Positions 30,413 to 41,615 of a stretch of DNA of 64,000 bases are shown one piece after another. Every line of letters starts with the position of its first letter. The first letter of the stretch is position 1. The position numbers were made by a program, and so were the translations under genes. The notes under the pieces are model-generated. The model saw only the letters and a list, made by a program, of their open reading frames with translations, made no database searches and was not told the DNA's origin. The DNA is from Sulfurovaceae bacterium (lineage in GTDB: Bacteria; Campylobacterota; Campylobacteria; Campylobacterales; Sulfurovaceae). The stretch spans positions 62,001 to 126,000 of the forward strand of contig JAQTLV010000002.1 in assembly GCA_028714675.1 (NCBI GenBank). Reading direction: 5' to 3'.

Positions 30413-31197
30413 TAAAATCTATAGCTATCGGAGCTTTTGATGGCATTCATGTGGCTCATAATGTTTTAGTAGACAAAGCAGATGCTATCATAGTTATAGA
30501 AAGAAATGGTGCTGTACTTACTCCTGGACATAAAAGAGCCAAATATACAAACAAACCAATATTCTTTTACCATTTGGACAAAATAAAAGATTTAACTCCA
30601 AAAGAGTTTATAGATTTGCTTATGAAAAATTTTAAAGACCTTGAAGAGATAATAGTAGGATATGATTTTGGTTTTGGTAGAGACAAGAGCGGTAGCATAG
30701 ATACTCTCAAAGAGTTTTTTGTGGGCAATGTTACTGTTATTGAAATGATAAAATATGAAGATATAGCCATACATTCACGAGTAATCAAAAACTATATAAG
30801 AGAAGGCAAGATACAAGAAGCCAACAAGATGCTAGGCAGAAGCTATCAAATAAGTGGAAGTGTGATAACTGGGCAGGGGTTAGGCAGTAAAAGATTTGTG
30901 CCAACACTGAATATTGATATTACTGGGTATCTATTACCAAAAGAGGGTATATATGCAACACAGACGAAGATAGGCGATATTTGGCATAAAAGCGTTAGCT
31001 TTATAGGGCACAGAGTTAGCACAGATGGAAAATTTGCTGTAGAGACTCATATAGTAGATAAAGAGATACATGGCGTCAAAAATTTAGTAGAAATAAAATT
31101 CGAGCAGTTTATAAGAGGAAATAAAAAATTTGATAATCTTGATGAGCTAAAAGAGCAAATCGATAAAGATATACAAAAAGTAAAAGAGTTTATATGA
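30409..31197 (+). CDS. ribF: Riboflavin kinase / FAD synthetase
   Basis: Phosphorylates riboflavin to FMN and adenylylates FMN to FAD. The N-terminal nucleotidyltransferase part has [12 protein letters not shown] (a form of GxFDGxHxGH) and [17 protein letters not shown]; the C-terminal kinase part has [13 protein letters not shown] (a GRxxGFPTAN form). It has 262 residues, shorter than the 300-residue E. coli enzyme, as usual here. The start is TTG 30409 overlapping the tlyA stop as TTGA. Confidence 0.92.
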   Translation: MIKSIAIGAFDGIHVAHNVLVDKADAIIVIERNGAVLTPGHKRAKYTNKPIFFYHLDKIKDLTPKEFIDLLMKNFKDLEEIIVGYDFGFGRDKSGSIDTLKEFFVGNVTVIEMIKYEDIAIHSRVIKNYIREGKIQEANKMLGRSYQISGSVITGQGLGSKRFVPTLNIDITGYLLPKEGIYATQTKIGDIWHKSVSFIGHRVSTDGKFAVETHIVDKEIHGVKNLVEIKFEQFIRGNKKFDNLDELKEQIDKDIQKVKEFI

Positions 31198-31916
31198 ATA
31201 ATAACAAAAAAGATAATGTTTTTGAAAAAGCCAAAGATAAAAAGTTTGAGTTTGATGAATCTGTCGCAACTGTTTTTGATGATATGCTTAGTCGCTCCAT
31301 TCCATTTTACGATGAGGTTCAAAAACTAATTATATCTTTTATACTAGAAAATCAAAAAGATGGTAAAAAAGTTTTGGATCTTGGATCATCAACAGCTAAA
31401 TTTTTGATAGATTTGCATTCTCGTATGAATACAAAAATGCACCTAAAAGGTCTTGATAACTCTGAAGCTATGTTAAAACAAGCTATGGCGAAGTGCAAAG
31501 CATATGATGCTGAAATAGAGCTTATTTTGGCCGACTTAATCACATATAATTTTGATAAACAGGATTTTATAACATCAAATTATACCTTGCAGTTTATTCG
31601 CCCCATCCAAAGGGCAAGTTTGGTAAAAAAAATATATAATTCTCTTCAAAGTGGTGGGTATTTTATATTTTCTGAAAAAGTTGTTTTTGAAGAAAAAAAG
31701 ATGGATAAAATTATGATAGATATTTACTATAACTTCAAGAAAGCCCAAGGATACAGCACTTATGAGATATCCAACAAAAGAGAAGCCTTGGAAAATGTAC
31801 TAGTTCCATATACCATAGAAGAGAATATAAAGCTTTGTAGCGAGGCTGGATTTGAAAATGTTACAACAATTTTCCAATGGGCAAATTTTGTGACATTTGT
31901 AGCTCAAAAAAAATAG
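31194..31916 (+). CDS. cmoA: Carboxy-S-adenosyl-L-methionine synthase
   Basis: Makes carboxy-SAM from SAM and prephenate for the cmo5U wobble modification of tRNA. Family marks are [20 protein letters not shown] near the N-terminus, motif [16 protein letters not shown] and the [12 protein letters not shown] block. It has 240 residues. It overlaps ribF by 4 bp. Its partner CmoB is not in the window. The generic methyltransferase label is possible, but the [11 protein letters not shown] block favours CmoA. Confidence 0.88.
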   Translation: MNNNKKDNVFEKAKDKKFEFDESVATVFDDMLSRSIPFYDEVQKLIISFILENQKDGKKVLDLGSSTAKFLIDLHSRMNTKMHLKGLDNSEAMLKQAMAKCKAYDAEIELILADLITYNFDKQDFITSNYTLQFIRPIQRASLVKKIYNSLQSGGYFIFSEKVVFEEKKMDKIMIDIYYNFKKAQGYSTYEISNKREALENVLVPYTIEENIKLCSEAGFENVTTIFQWANFVTFVAQKK

Positions 31917-31929
31917 GATAAAATTACAC

Positions 31930-31972
31930 TTATTCACATTTTTATTATATTTATTAATAAAAGTTATTCACA
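31930..31972 (+). promoter_or_regulatory. Two DnaA-box-like 9-mers
   Basis: TTATTCACA occurs at 31930-31938 and again at 31964-31972 in the same orientation, with A+T-rich DNA between them. Both match TTATNCACA exactly and contain TTCAC, the core I recall for epsilonproteobacterial DnaA boxes. They lie upstream of the DAHP synthase promoter. Confidence 0.45.
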
Positions 31973-32012
31973 TAGTGAAAAAGGAAAAAAATTATCTTTT
32001 TAAGAATAGAAT

Positions 32013-32040
32013 TTGACATTTTTTTTCAATAGGGTATAAT
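32013..32040 (+). promoter_or_regulatory. Sigma-70 promoter of the DAHP synthase gene
   Basis: TTGACA (32013-32018) and TATAAT (32035-32040) are both perfect consensus hexamers with a 16-bp spacer containing an eight-T run. The start codon is 30 bp downstream. This is the strongest promoter match I found in the window. Confidence 0.85.
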
Positions 32041-32070
32041 CTTGCCAATAAATTTTTCAAGGGATATATA

Positions 32071-33420
32071 ATGAGTTGGACACCTAGTAGTTGGAGAGAT
32101 TTTCCAATCAAACAGCAACCACAATATCAAGATCAAGATTTGCTAAAAAAAGCTGAAAAAGAACTATCTTCTTATCCACCTCTTATATTTGCAGGAGAGG
32201 CTAGAAATCTAAAAAGTGAACTTGCAAAAGCTGGTCGTGGTGAGGCATTTTTACTTCAAGGTGGAGATTGTGCAGAGAGCTTTGGTGAGTTTAAAGCAAG
32301 TACGATTAAAAACCTATTTAAACTAATGCTTCAAATGAATATGGTGTTGATGTATTCATCTGGAAAGCCAATTGTAAAAGTAGGTAGAATTGCAGGACAA
32401 TTTGCAAAGCCAAGAAGTAGTGATTTTGAAGAAATAAACGGTGTAAGTTTGCCAAGTTATCGTGGAGATATCATAAATGATATAGAGTTTACACAAGAGG
32501 CTAGAGTTCCAGATCCTCAAAGGATGATAAAAGCATATAATCAATCAGCAGCCACTCTTAACTTGATTCGTGCATTTGCAAGAGGTGGAATGGCTGATTT
32601 GGCACAAGTTCATCAATGGAATCTCGACTTTATAAAAGACCATCCAATCGGTAAAAAATATGACGAGCTTAGTATTAAAATTGATGATGCACTTAGATTT
32701 ATGAATGCTTGTGGACTTGAAGTGAGTAAATTGCCACAACTTCATCAAACAGTTCTTTATACATCTCATGAAGCGCTTTTGCTAAATTATGAAGAAGCTC
32801 TAACAAGAAGAGATACGCTAACGAATGATTGGTATGACTGTTCTGCTCATATGTTATGGATTGGTGATCGTACAAGAGACCTTAATGATGCTCATATAGA
32901 ATACTTCAGAGGCATAAACAATCCAATTGGTTGTAAAGTTGGACCAAGTATGAAAGAAGATGAGCTAATTAAGCTTATAGATGCACTCAATCCAACAAAC
33001 GAAGAGGGTAGACTGAATCTAATTGTAAGAATGGGAGCAGATAAGATAAATGAGTTTTATCCAAATCTTTTAAAAGCCGTAAAAAAAGAGGGCAAAAATG
33101 TTGTCTGGTCAACAGACCCAATGCACGGTAATGTTGAAAAAGCAAGTAGTGGATTTAAAACTAGAGACTTTGATAATATCCTAAGAGAAGTAAAACAATT
33201 TTTTGAAATTCATGAAAGTGAAGGAACAGTTGCCGGTGGGATACATTTGGAGATGACAGGAGAAGATGTGACAGAGTGTACAGGAAGCCAAAGCTGTGCC
33301 ATTACTGCAGAAGGACTAGCAAGTAGATATCATACACAATGTGATCCAAGACTTAATGCAAAACAAGCCCTTGAACTTTCATTTATGCTCTCAGATATGT
33401 TAGCTAAGTATGTGAAATAG
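32071..33420 (+). CDS. 3-deoxy-7-phosphoheptulonate (DAHP) synthase, class II
   Basis: Condenses phosphoenolpyruvate with erythrose 4-phosphate, the first step of the shikimate pathway. The 449-residue plant-like class II enzyme starts [15 protein letters not shown]. It has the metal and PEP blocks [34 protein letters not shown] and [18 protein letters not shown] consensus promoter and an AGGGA ribosome site give it its own transcription. Its 3' end overlaps the convergent kinase gene by 17 bp. aroE and trpE for the same pathway lie on the opposite strand a few kb away. Confidence 0.96.
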   Translation: MSWTPSSWRDFPIKQQPQYQDQDLLKKAEKELSSYPPLIFAGEARNLKSELAKAGRGEAFLLQGGDCAESFGEFKASTIKNLFKLMLQMNMVLMYSSGKPIVKVGRIAGQFAKPRSSDFEEINGVSLPSYRGDIINDIEFTQEARVPDPQRMIKAYNQSAATLNLIRAFARGGMADLAQVHQWNLDFIKDHPIGKKYDELSIKIDDALRFMNACGLEVSKLPQLHQTVLYTSHEALLLNYEEALTRRDTLTNDWYDCSAHMLWIGDRTRDLNDAHIEYFRGINNPIGCKVGPSMKEDELIKLIDALNPTNEEGRLNLIVRMGADKINEFYPNLLKAVKKEGKNVVWSTDPMHGNVEKASSGFKTRDFDNILREVKQFFEIHESEGTVAGGIHLEMTGEDVTECTGSQSCAITAEGLASRYHTQCDPRLNAKQALELSFMLSDMLAKYVK

Positions 33421-34594
33421 TAAATATATTATTTCCATCTATATATTCATAATCAAATTTTAGATTGTGAATATCTAAAATACTTTTAACTATATATAAT
33501 CCTAGCCCCATACTATCTTTTGATTCGTGAAATGGTTCAAAATATGTTTTTATCTCATTTTTGAGTTTTAAGCCTTTGTTTGAAAAAATAAGTTTATTAT
33601 CTTTTGCTTCTATCTTGATATTTTTTGTATCACTATATTTTATGCCATTATCTATGAGATTTTTTATCGTTAAACTAAAAAGTTCAAAATCAACATTCCA
33701 AACATCATTATCAACAATATTTAAAGATATATGCTCACTAACATTATCAATTAAAAGCTTGTCAATACCTGCCTCTATAAGATTATTTATATAATAAGGT
33801 TTTTTATCAAGTTCAAAATGTTTGGATGTTATCTGTTCTATTTTTATAAACTCATTAATAATAAAGTTGAGTCTGTCAAATGATTTCACAATTCTTTGTT
33901 TTTGTTTTTCATCAGTTATTAATTCACTTGATATTCTACCTTTGGCTATTGGAGTTTTTAACTCATGCATCATTGTTCTAAGCATTAAGTGTCTAGAATG
34001 AAGAAGTTCTTTTATTCTTATAACAGCATTATTAAACTCATTAGCAACATCTGCGATTTCATCATTATTTTCACTTATGCATTCTATATCTAGGTTGCCT
34101 TGCGAGAATTTTATAATTTTCTCTTTTAAATTTGCTAGTGGTGATAAGCTTTTTTGTATCCATATATAGATAGCCACCATTATTATAAAGAACATCAAAA
34201 ATACAACAAATGTTTTTATAGGGAGATAATTTCTGTTTTTATTTTCAAGTAAAATTTTAAATCTATCATTGTTTATAAACATAATTCTTTTTAGTTTATA
34301 TTTATCTACACCATAATTCTTTTTATTTTTGAAGAAAAACTCAATCTTTTCTATTTCATCTTTATCTTTTATAACGGATATATTTTGTGATTCCAAAAAA
34401 GCATAGTCAATTTTTCCATATTTCAAAAAATAATCATAAAGATAGCGTGTAACTTCTCTTTCTTGTTTCATTTTCGCTTCTTCTAGTTCATGCCTAGATA
34501 TATGAAAAAGTAATACAAAAAGCGTGCCAAGCAATATGAAAGAGATAAAAAATATCAGATTAATTTTGCTTTTGAGAGTAGATAGTCGTGTCAT
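33404..34594 (-). CDS. Two-component sensor histidine kinase, ArsS-like
   Basis: A 396-residue membrane kinase: helix at about residues 12-30, a periplasmic segment of about 100 residues, a second helix (128-146), a HAMP-like linker ([20 protein letters not shown]), the phosphoacceptor block [13 protein letters not shown], and an ATPase domain with [11 protein letters not shown] (N box), [14 protein letters not shown] and [10 protein letters not shown] (G box). It overlaps its response regulator by 4 bp, so the pair is one unit. By type it resembles the acid-sensing ArsS of Helicobacter; the signal here is unknown. It is last in the long minus-strand run. Confidence 0.9.
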   Translation of the reverse strand: MTRLSTLKSKINLIFFISFILLGTLFVLLFHISRHELEEAKMKQEREVTRYLYDYFLKYGKIDYAFLESQNISVIKDKDEIEKIEFFFKNKKNYGVDKYKLKRIMFINNDRFKILLENKNRNYLPIKTFVVFLMFFIIMVAIYIWIQKSLSPLANLKEKIIKFSQGNLDIECISENNDEIADVANEFNNAVIRIKELLHSRHLMLRTMMHELKTPIAKGRISSELITDEKQKQRIVKSFDRLNFIINEFIKIEQITSKHFELDKKPYYINNLIEAGIDKLLIDNVSEHISLNIVDNDVWNVDFELFSLTIKNLIDNGIKYSDTKNIKIEAKDNKLIFSNKGLKLKNEIKTYFEPFHESKDSMGLGLYIVKSILDIHNLKFDYEYIDGNNIFTISHT

Positions 34595-35244
34595 AGTAGT
34601 TTATATCCTATGCCTCTTACAGATTTTATTTTGTTTGTATCATCCAGTTTAGATCTAATTTTGCTTATGATAACATCTAAGCTCTTTGCTGATGAGTCGA
34701 TATTCATAGATGGAGTATTGTTTAGAATATATTCTCTTGTTTGAGTAATGCCTCTATTTTTTAAAAGAATTAGAAAGACTTCAAATTCTGCAGGAGTTAA
34801 TATCAATTGTTTATCTTTTAAATATATAGAATTGCCTTTTACTGTAAAATCACTATCTTCTTTTGTAAGTATTGTTTCAAACTCATTATTATGTCTTCTT
34901 AATAGAGATAATATTCTAGCATGTAACTCTTGCGGGTCGTATGGTTTTGGTAAGTAGTCATCTGCCCCTAAATTTAAAGCTTCTAATTTGTCTTTTATAT
35001 CTACTCTTGCCGAGGATATTATGATAGGAATATTATATCTTTCTCTAATCTCTTTACATACTTCCAGTCCATCAATGCCAGGAAGAGTTAAATCTAAAAG
35101 TATTAAATTATATTTAGTAATTCCAGCACTAAGCCCCAAAAATGGATCTTCAAAGTTTGTAATCTTTATATCAAATTGGCTTAGATAGTCGCTCAATATT
35201 TCAGCAAATTCTGTATCATCTTCTATCATTAGGATATTTATCAT
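34591..35244 (-). CDS. OmpR-family response regulator
   Basis: A 217-residue regulator with a receiver domain (acidic pair in MIEDD, phosphoacceptor Asp in LILLDLTLPG, Lys in YLPKPYDP) and a winged-helix output domain (LTPAEFEVFLILL, VIISKIRSKLDD, VRGIGYKL). I choose ATG 35244 with AGGATA before it; a longer frame to 35280 would overlap aroE and adds unlikely residues. The gene follows aroE by 7 bp and overlaps the kinase gene by 4 bp. Confidence 0.92.
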   Translation of the reverse strand: MINILMIEDDTEFAEILSDYLSQFDIKITNFEDPFLGLSAGITKYNLILLDLTLPGIDGLEVCKEIRERYNIPIIISSARVDIKDKLEALNLGADDYLPKPYDPQELHARILSLLRRHNNEFETILTKEDSDFTVKGNSIYLKDKQLILTPAEFEVFLILLKNRGITQTREYILNNTPSMNIDSSAKSLDVIISKIRSKLDDTNKIKSVRGIGYKLL

Positions 35245-35251
35245 GGTTATC

Positions 35252-36043
35252 CTATCTAGAAAATGCTTTTTCCATAGCATCTTCTATCTCTGAGAGTGAA
35301 AATTGATGATTGGTAAAATAATCAAAAGCCAAAACACCTTGATTTATAAGCATATCAATGCCATCTTTTGAAGATATATTTTTATTTTTTGCTAATTTTA
35401 AAAATGGAGTTTGTTTGCCATATATTATATCAATGACTCCAGATGAGTTTGAAATTATATTTTCTAAAAGTTCTTTTGGGGCTGGAAGTAATTCATCTTG
35501 CAGTCCTGCTGAGGTCATATTGATAATGAGATTATATTTTTTTTCTTTAAAACTTTCGAATGTAAAACAATCAAAATTATTTTCAAAATCTTTTAGCCTG
35601 TCTGCATTTCTTGCAAGTATATCTACGATGTAGCCTTGCTCTTTTAATATATATGAAGTTGATTTAACTGTTCCCCCAGCACCTAAAATTAAAATATTTT
35701 TTGTGCCAACAAAATCTTTTACACACTTTAGAAAACCCGGAGCATCTGTATTGTACCCCATGAGTTTATCATTTTTTAAAATGATAGTATTAACTGCTCC
35801 AACTTTTAAAGCAAAGCTATCAAGTTCATCACAAGCTTTAAAAGCAGCTTCTTTGTGTGGTACTGTTATATTTGCACCACTAAGACCAAGTGAGTGAAAT
35901 TTATCTTTTAGTAGATTACCATCTTCTAGTAAATATCTCGTATAGCAGCCATTATATTCAAGAACTTTAAATGCCATATTGTGCATAAGTGGTGATTTTG
36001 AATGACTTACAGGATTACCAAATATTGCAAAAAGTTGATTCAT
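35252..36043 (-). CDS. aroE: Shikimate dehydrogenase
   Basis: Reduces 3-dehydroshikimate with NADPH. Visible marks: FGNPVSHSKSPLMHN at the N-terminus (shikimate site), GANITVPHKEAAF with the catalytic Lys, the GYNTDAPGFL block and the NADP loop ILGAGGTVKSTSYIL, where the usual GAGGAA is GAGGTV. Length 263 residues. The start overlaps the trpE stop by 4 bp. In C. jejuni, aroE follows the SPOR gene directly as I recall; here trpE stands between them. Confidence 0.95.
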   Translation of the reverse strand: MNQLFAIFGNPVSHSKSPLMHNMAFKVLEYNGCYTRYLLEDGNLLKDKFHSLGLSGANITVPHKEAAFKACDELDSFALKVGAVNTIILKNDKLMGYNTDAPGFLKCVKDFVGTKNILILGAGGTVKSTSYILKEQGYIVDILARNADRLKDFENNFDCFTFESFKEKKYNLIINMTSAGLQDELLPAPKELLENIISNSSGVIDIIYGKQTPFLKLAKNKNISSKDGIDMLINQGVLAFDYFTNHQFSLSEIEDAMEKAFSR

Positions 36044-37443
36044 TTTATATTTTGCAACTCTTCAAGTGTTGCTTTTAGAGCTCCAAGTTTATTGTTTACT
36101 TCCAAAAATTCAAGTTCAGGTTTAGAGTCTGCAACGACACCAGCTCCTGCTTGAAGTGTAACTTTGTCATCTTGTATTAGAGCTGTTCTTATAGCGATTG
36201 CCGAATCCATATTGCCATTAAATGCAAAATATCCAACAGCTCCACTATAATAACCTCTTTTTAGTTTTTCAAATTTTGCGATTAATTCCATCGCTTTAAT
36301 TTTTGGAGCCCCAGTCATCGTTCCAGCTGTAAAAGTTGCCATGAACAAATCAAACATATCTTTATCATCTGCTAGTTGTGCTTCAATATCAGAAACCATA
36401 TGCATCACATGAGAATATCTCTCAACCCTCATCATTTCTGTTACTTTTACGCTGCCAGTTTTGGCTACTCTTCCAACATCATTTCTACCAAGATCTATAA
36501 GCATAAGATGTTCTGCACACTCTTTTGGATCATTTAGCATTTCATGTTCAAATTCTAGGTCTCTTTGTCTGTCTTTCCCTCTTTTTCTTGTTCCAGCAAT
36601 TGGACGAAGAAGTATGTCATTATTTGTTAGTTTTATCATAACTTCTGGGGATGAACCGCAAATAGCAAAATCTTCATACTCTAGTAAAAAAAGATAAGGA
36701 GATGGATTTTTAGATCTTAAAAGCCTATAAAAACTAAGTCTATCAACACTTCCATATTGTGTGTATCTGTTTGATATTAATATTTGAAAAACATCCCCAG
36801 ATTTTATATGTTCTTTCGATTCATCTATGAGTTGTTCAAATTTGTCTTTATTTATATTTAGACTGCCATCTTTTAAAATAGCTTTTTTAAGTGGAGATGG
36901 TGTGTGAGATTGTTTAAGAATGCTTTCTATTTTTGAAACAATCTTATCATCCGTTTTTTCATTATCTATAATTGTAAGCATTGAGTTTTTATGAGAAAAA
37001 CCAATTATAATTTTTGGTCTAATCAAGTCTAAATCAGGAGTATTTAAAGTATCTTCTAGATTGGACATGCTTTCTTTTAAAATAGGCTCAAAGACTTTAA
37101 CCATATCATATCCGATAAAACCGATAAAGCCATCAGTAAAACTAAAACCAGCATCCTCGGCTTTTTTTGCATATAGGGCTTTATCTATTTTTTCATAATA
37201 TGATTTTAAAAATTCAAAAGGAGAAATGTTTAAATTGTGAGATTTTTTATTTTGATCTATATGTATAGTTGTTTCATTTTTGTATACAATTCTCTCTTTA
37301 GCGCCAATAGCTATAAAGCTAAAATTACCATCATTTGTATTTACAACACTTTCAAAAAGCATTGTAATTTCATCATTGAAATGTTTTTTTAATTCGCCAT
37401 ATAATGCTACTGGTGTTAATTCATCAAAAAGAAAAGTTTTCAA
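36040..37443 (-). CDS. trpE: Anthranilate synthase component I (TrpE-like)
   Basis: Converts chorismate to anthranilate with ammonia supplied by TrpG. The 467-residue chorismate-binding enzyme has IAGTRKRGKDRQRD, the DLGRNDVGRVAK block, the TFTAGTMTGAPK motif and the final GAGVVADSKPE. The N-terminal segment carries LFES, like the LLES of tryptophan-inhibited TrpE, which favours TrpE over PabB. No trpG or other trp gene is adjacent, so it is a detached trpE; aminodeoxychorismate synthase remains a weaker alternative. It lies 10 bp after the SPOR gene and overlaps aroE. Confidence 0.88.
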   Translation of the reverse strand: MKTFLFDELTPVALYGELKKHFNDEITMLFESVVNTNDGNFSFIAIGAKERIVYKNETTIHIDQNKKSHNLNISPFEFLKSYYEKIDKALYAKKAEDAGFSFTDGFIGFIGYDMVKVFEPILKESMSNLEDTLNTPDLDLIRPKIIIGFSHKNSMLTIIDNEKTDDKIVSKIESILKQSHTPSPLKKAILKDGSLNINKDKFEQLIDESKEHIKSGDVFQILISNRYTQYGSVDRLSFYRLLRSKNPSPYLFLLEYEDFAICGSSPEVMIKLTNNDILLRPIAGTRKRGKDRQRDLEFEHEMLNDPKECAEHLMLIDLGRNDVGRVAKTGSVKVTEMMRVERYSHVMHMVSDIEAQLADDKDMFDLFMATFTAGTMTGAPKIKAMELIAKFEKLKRGYYSGAVGYFAFNGNMDSAIAIRTALIQDDKVTLQAGAGVVADSKPELEFLEVNNKLGALKATLEELQNIK

Positions 37444-37453
37444 TTTTATCAGC

Positions 37454-38227
37454 CTATTGTTTTACTAAAAAAGCTGATTTGTTTATTCTATCTTTTATTC
37501 TTTGTAAAGCTAAATCAGCTTTTTCTCTACCACTATATGGACCAATTAATATTTTAGATGAGCCATTTTGTCCATTTACTATTTTATAACTGTAACCATT
37601 TTTTTTGATTATTTCTATAAAGCCATCACTTGGTTTGTTTGAAAATGCACCTACTTGGGCATAGTAAGTTTCATTATTTGTATTTGTATTTTTCGCTACA
37701 GGTTTTGTTTCTGTATTTGTTTTTGTCTGTGTGGTAGTAGCAGTTGTTTTTGCATCTGTTTTATTTGAATCTTTTTTTGCCAATTGTTGTTCGTCAACTT
37801 TCTTTTTAACTGGCAAAAGTTTTTTTATAGAGTCTTTATTTATTGTTTTTTCAGTAACTTTTTTAGGAGCTACAACAACAGTCTCTACTTTAGTATCATT
37901 AGGAGTAGGAGATACCTCTTTTATTGAGGTATTTACCTCCTCATTTGCTACTGAAGTGTTTGATTCCATCATTATAGATTCATTTACATCACTTAAATTT
38001 GATTCATTCATATCAGCTTGTACTAATGCACTATTGGTTAAATTTTCTTCCAATGGAATTTTAGGTTTTTGAGGCTCTTCCAAAACAGTTTTTGTCAAGA
38101 AAATAGCACCAATTAAAACCGCAAGCACCAAGCCAATCATAGTTAAAATATTTTTAGAATTATTGTTTTTATTTAAATGTAGATTTTCGCCAATAATCAA
38201 ATCATCAAGACTATCTTGCTTTTTCAT
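37454..38227 (-). CDS. SPOR-domain inner-membrane protein
   Basis: A 257-residue bitopic protein: short cytoplasmic head, one helix (about residues 25-45, ILTMIGLVLAVLIGAIFLT), a long Asn/Thr/Lys-rich periplasmic linker, and a C-terminal SPOR domain (YYAQVGAFSNKPSDGF to the end) that binds denuded glycan at septa. I choose ATG 38227 because GGAG stands six bases before it; the in-frame ATG 38239 has none. It has its own -10 element in the 84-bp gap after the DUF1882 gene. Confidence 0.88.
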   Translation of the reverse strand: MKKQDSLDDLIIGENLHLNKNNNSKNILTMIGLVLAVLIGAIFLTKTVLEEPQKPKIPLEENLTNSALVQADMNESNLSDVNESIMMESNTSVANEEVNTSIKEVSPTPNDTKVETVVVAPKKVTEKTINKDSIKKLLPVKKKVDEQQLAKKDSNKTDAKTTATTTQTKTNTETKPVAKNTNTNNETYYAQVGAFSNKPSDGFIEIIKKNGYSYKIVNGQNGSSKILIGPYSGREKADLALQRIKDRINKSAFLVKQ

Positions 38228-38255
38228 AGTTTTCTCCATTTTTTTATATTATATA

Positions 38256-38264
38256 ATTATAACA
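38256..38264 (-). promoter_or_regulatory. Internal extended -10 promoter for SPOR-trpE-aroE
   Basis: On the minus strand TGTTATAAT lies 29 bp before the SPOR-gene start. It would give this distal part of the run transcription independent of fur and lysS. Confidence 0.5.
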
Positions 38265-38311
38265 TTAATTTTATTGTATTTTTTTTGATTTATTGCTTTG
38301 TAATTATGTTT

Positions 38312-38815
38312 TTATTCAAAAATTTTATATGGTAATGTAAATATATTGTAATCATCCGGAAGATTTTTATTTGGCAATGTTTGCCATTCAATTGGTAATT
38401 TTAATGCTAAAGATTTAGATATTTCTTCTAATTTTGTTGAAGCTTGGGCTAAATCCATTTTATTAACAGGAATAAAGACTTGTATATGTTTTTGGCTTTT
38501 ACCTTGAAAAATATAATATTTTTCAATTTTTAAAGCAAGAAATAGTTGTTTTATGGTGTGATAAAATTTGAATCCATCATCGCCTTTGTAGATAAAAATT
38601 AAGTTATTTGTATAGCCATTTTTTACTAGGGTAGAGGCAATTGTATTTTTTTTATCTATGTGGTCTTTGATTATTTGTTTATCTAACGGTTTATTAATTT
38701 TTTCAAATTTTGCATAGAAAGTTCTATTTTTAAATTCTATTTTTTCTACTACATAATCCCTTTTTATATAGTAGAATGATTTATCAATTAATAAATTATC
38801 TATTAAATCAATCAA
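38312..38815 (-). CDS. DUF1882-like conserved epsilonproteobacterial protein
   Basis: A 167-residue cytoplasmic protein of unknown function. I assign the DUF1882 type mainly from position: the C. jejuni order lysS-glyA-DUF1882-SPOR-aroE is the same. It is rich in Lys, Ile and Tyr, has no signal or membrane segment, and contains no motif I can link to chemistry. It starts 8 bp after the glyA stop. Confidence 0.7.
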   Translation of the reverse strand: MIDLIDNLLIDKSFYYIKRDYVVEKIEFKNRTFYAKFEKINKPLDKQIIKDHIDKKNTIASTLVKNGYTNNLIFIYKGDDGFKFYHTIKQLFLALKIEKYYIFQGKSQKHIQVFIPVNKMDLAQASTKLEEISKSLALKLPIEWQTLPNKNLPDDYNIFTLPYKIFE

Positions 38816-38823
38816 TAATAACT

Positions 38824-40074
38824 CTAATAGATTGGTTTATCATAAATAACAAATTTAAGTGCCAACTCTTTCATCTCTTCTTTTATTTTTGCATGAAGAG
38901 CATCATCATTTATATTATCAAGTACATCAGCTATTTTATTTGCAATAATTTCAAATTCGGCTTTTTTCATTCCTCTGCTTGTAAGTGCAGGTGAACCTAT
39001 GCGGATACCAGAAGTTATGAATGGACTTCTTGTCTCTCCTGGAACTGTATTTTTATTTACAGTAATTCCTGCATTTCCAAGTGCTGCATCAGCATCTTTC
39101 CCTGAAAATGGTTTGTCTAGGAATGATACAAGTACTAGGTGGTTATCAGTTCCTCCTGAGACTATATCATAGCCTCGATCACTGAGAACTTTTGCAAGAA
39201 CTTTTGCATTTGCTTTAACTTGTTTTGCGTATGTTTTCCACTCATTGCTTAGATTGTGTTTAAAACCAACAGCCTTACCAGCTATAACATGAACTAGTGG
39301 ACCACCTTGAATACCTGGGAAAATTGCTGAGTTAATCTTCTTTGCTATGTCCTCATCATTTGTAAGAATCATACCACCTCTTGGACCCGCAAGAGTTTTG
39401 TGTGTAGTTGTTGTTACAATATGTGCATGAGGAAAAGGGCTAGGATGCTCATTTGCCACTATAAGACCAGCGATATGAGCTACATCCGCAAAAAGATAAG
39501 CTCCAACGCTATCAGCGATTTCTCTAAAACGGGCAAAATCAATCTCTCTTGCGTAAGCACTTGCACCACAAACGATTATTTTTGGTTGTACTATTTTTGC
39601 AATTTCGGCAACTTTGTCATAATTTATTCTTCCATCAAGTTCAACACCATAAAAGAAACTATGATAATTTTTCCCAGAGAAGTTTACTTTACTCCCATGT
39701 GTTAAATGTCCACCATGGCTTAAATCCATCCCTAAAATTTTATCTCCAGCCTGAAGTAAAGCAGCATAAACTGCTCCATTTGCTTGGCTCCCTGAGTGAG
39801 GTTGTACGTTTGCAAATTTACAATCAAAGAGTTTACAAGCTCTATCAATTGCAAGTTGCTCAACTATGTCAGCATATTCACAGCCACCATAATATCTTTT
39901 ATATGGATATCCTTCAGCATATTTATTTGTAAAGACGCTTCCCATAGCTTCCATAACAGCAGGGAGTGTGAAGTTCTCACTAGCAATCATCTCAAGATGT
40001 TCCGTTTGTCTTTTAAGTTCATTTTCTATCGCTTCAAAAACTTCTGGGTCAAATTTTTCTATCGCATAACTCAT
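38824..40074 (-). CDS. glyA: Serine hydroxymethyltransferase
   Basis: Interconverts serine and glycine with tetrahydrofolate. The 416-residue PLP enzyme has [18 protein letters not shown], the [14 protein letters not shown] block, [10 protein letters not shown] and the Schiff-base motif [15 protein letters not shown]. Length and motifs are standard. It follows lysS by 16 bp in the minus-strand run fur-lysS-glyA. Confidence 0.97.
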   Translation of the reverse strand: MSYAIEKFDPEVFEAIENELKRQTEHLEMIASENFTLPAVMEAMGSVFTNKYAEGYPYKRYYGGCEYADIVEQLAIDRACKLFDCKFANVQPHSGSQANGAVYAALLQAGDKILGMDLSHGGHLTHGSKVNFSGKNYHSFFYGVELDGRINYDKVAEIAKIVQPKIIVCGASAYAREIDFARFREIADSVGAYLFADVAHIAGLIVANEHPSPFPHAHIVTTTTHKTLAGPRGGMILTNDEDIAKKINSAIFPGIQGGPLVHVIAGKAVGFKHNLSNEWKTYAKQVKANAKVLAKVLSDRGYDIVSGGTDNHLVLVSFLDKPFSGKDADAALGNAGITVNKNTVPGETRSPFITSGIRIGSPALTSRGMKKAEFEIIANKIADVLDNINDDALHAKIKEEMKELALKFVIYDKPIY

Positions 40075-40090
40075 TTAATTTATCCTTTTA

Positions 40091-41605
40091 TTAATTTTCT
40101 TCATCTTTTTTTACAATACTCTCTGGTCTCATGGCTGGGAATAACAAAACATCTCTTATGGAGTGTTGATTTGTTAGCATCATAACAAGTCTGTCAATTC
40201 CTATGCCTTCTCCAGCCGTAGGAGGCATACCGTAGCTAAGAGCTTTGACATAATCCAAATCCATATGCATTGCTTCATCGTCTCCACTTACCTCTTTGGC
40301 TTCAACTTGTGCTTTAAACCTTTCGTATTGGTCAATCGGATCATTTAATTCACTAAAACCATTAGCTATCTCTTTGCCAGCTATGAAAAGTTCAAATCTT
40401 TCCGCTATTTGTGGATTTTCATCAGACCGTCTAGCAAGTGGAGATATGTCTATAGGGAAATCTGTTATAAAAGTAGGGTTTGTCAGCTTATCTTCTACAA
40501 AATTATCAAATAGTTCTGCTTGTAGATACCCAAGTGTCAAATTGGAATCAACTTTTATATTATTTTGGTTTAAAAAGCTTATTATTTTTTCTTTATCATT
40601 TACAATATCAGCGGGAACATCACCAATAGATGTTAGAGAATCAACATATTTTATTTTAGCAAAAGGAGTAGAGAAGTTAACCTCTTTATCTCCATAGTTT
40701 AGCATTTTTGGAAGATTCAGATTTTCAAAAAGATATTCAAATAACTCTTCTGTAATATTCATCAAATCAGTATATCTATGATATGCCCAATAAAATTCAA
40801 TCATAGTAAATTCAGGATTGTGTGTATGATCCATGCCTTCATTTCTAAAGTTTCTATTTATTTCAAATACAGCTTCCATTCCGCCAACAATAAGTCTTTT
40901 TAAATAAAGTTCAGGAGCAATCCTAAGATATCTCTCAACATCTAGTGCATTATGATGAGTAATAAAAGGTCTAGCATTTGCACCACCTGGTATTGGGTGA
41001 AGCATTGGAGTTTCAACTTCTAAGAATGTCTTACTTTCAAAAAATCTTCTCACTAAAGATACTATGTGGCTTCTTTGTATAAAAATATTTTTTACTTCTG
41101 GATTAACTATCATATCAAGATATCTTTGACGATATCTAATTTCCGTATCTTGAAGTCCATGAAATTTTTCAGGCAATGGAGATATTGCTTTGGTAACAAT
41201 TTTAAATTCAAAGCAGTGCAAAGTTAATTCACCAGTTTGTGTTACAAATGGAAAGCCTGTAGCTTCAACAATATCACCAACTTCAATAAGTTTTTTTATT
41301 TTATTATAATAACCTTCTGGCAACTCATCTCTGCTGTAATAAACTTGCACTAAGCCACATGAGTCTTCTAGCTTTGCAAATGCGGCTTTTCCCATGATAC
41401 GAAGTAATTTTACACGCCCTTTCAGTGTAATATTCTTACTTTCGTCTCTTTTACTTTCACTATTTTTTATGTATTCATATGTTTCGTTAAATTCTTGAGA
41501 TGTTATGGCGGTTTTTGTAATGTTTGGGTATGGGTTTATACCCTCATTTCTAAGCTCATCAGCTTTTTTTATTCTTTCTTGAATATATTGATTTTCAAAT
41601 ATCAA
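40091..41605 (-). CDS. lysS: Lysyl-tRNA synthetase, class II
   Basis: Charges tRNA-Lys. It has 504 residues with an N-terminal OB-fold anticodon domain ([17 protein letters not shown]) and a class II catalytic core: motif 2 around [20 protein letters not shown], and motif 3 [15 protein letters not shown]. Normal length. It lies 10 bp after fur. Confidence 0.97.
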   Translation of the reverse strand: MIFENQYIQERIKKADELRNEGINPYPNITKTAITSQEFNETYEYIKNSESKRDESKNITLKGRVKLLRIMGKAAFAKLEDSCGLVQVYYSRDELPEGYYNKIKKLIEVGDIVEATGFPFVTQTGELTLHCFEFKIVTKAISPLPEKFHGLQDTEIRYRQRYLDMIVNPEVKNIFIQRSHIVSLVRRFFESKTFLEVETPMLHPIPGGANARPFITHHNALDVERYLRIAPELYLKRLIVGGMEAVFEINRNFRNEGMDHTHNPEFTMIEFYWAYHRYTDLMNITEELFEYLFENLNLPKMLNYGDKEVNFSTPFAKIKYVDSLTSIGDVPADIVNDKEKIISFLNQNNIKVDSNLTLGYLQAELFDNFVEDKLTNPTFITDFPIDISPLARRSDENPQIAERFELFIAGKEIANGFSELNDPIDQYERFKAQVEAKEVSGDDEAMHMDLDYVKALSYGMPPTAGEGIGIDRLVMMLTNQHSIRDVLLFPAMRPESIVKKDEEN

Positions 41606-41615
41606 ATTTTTTCCC

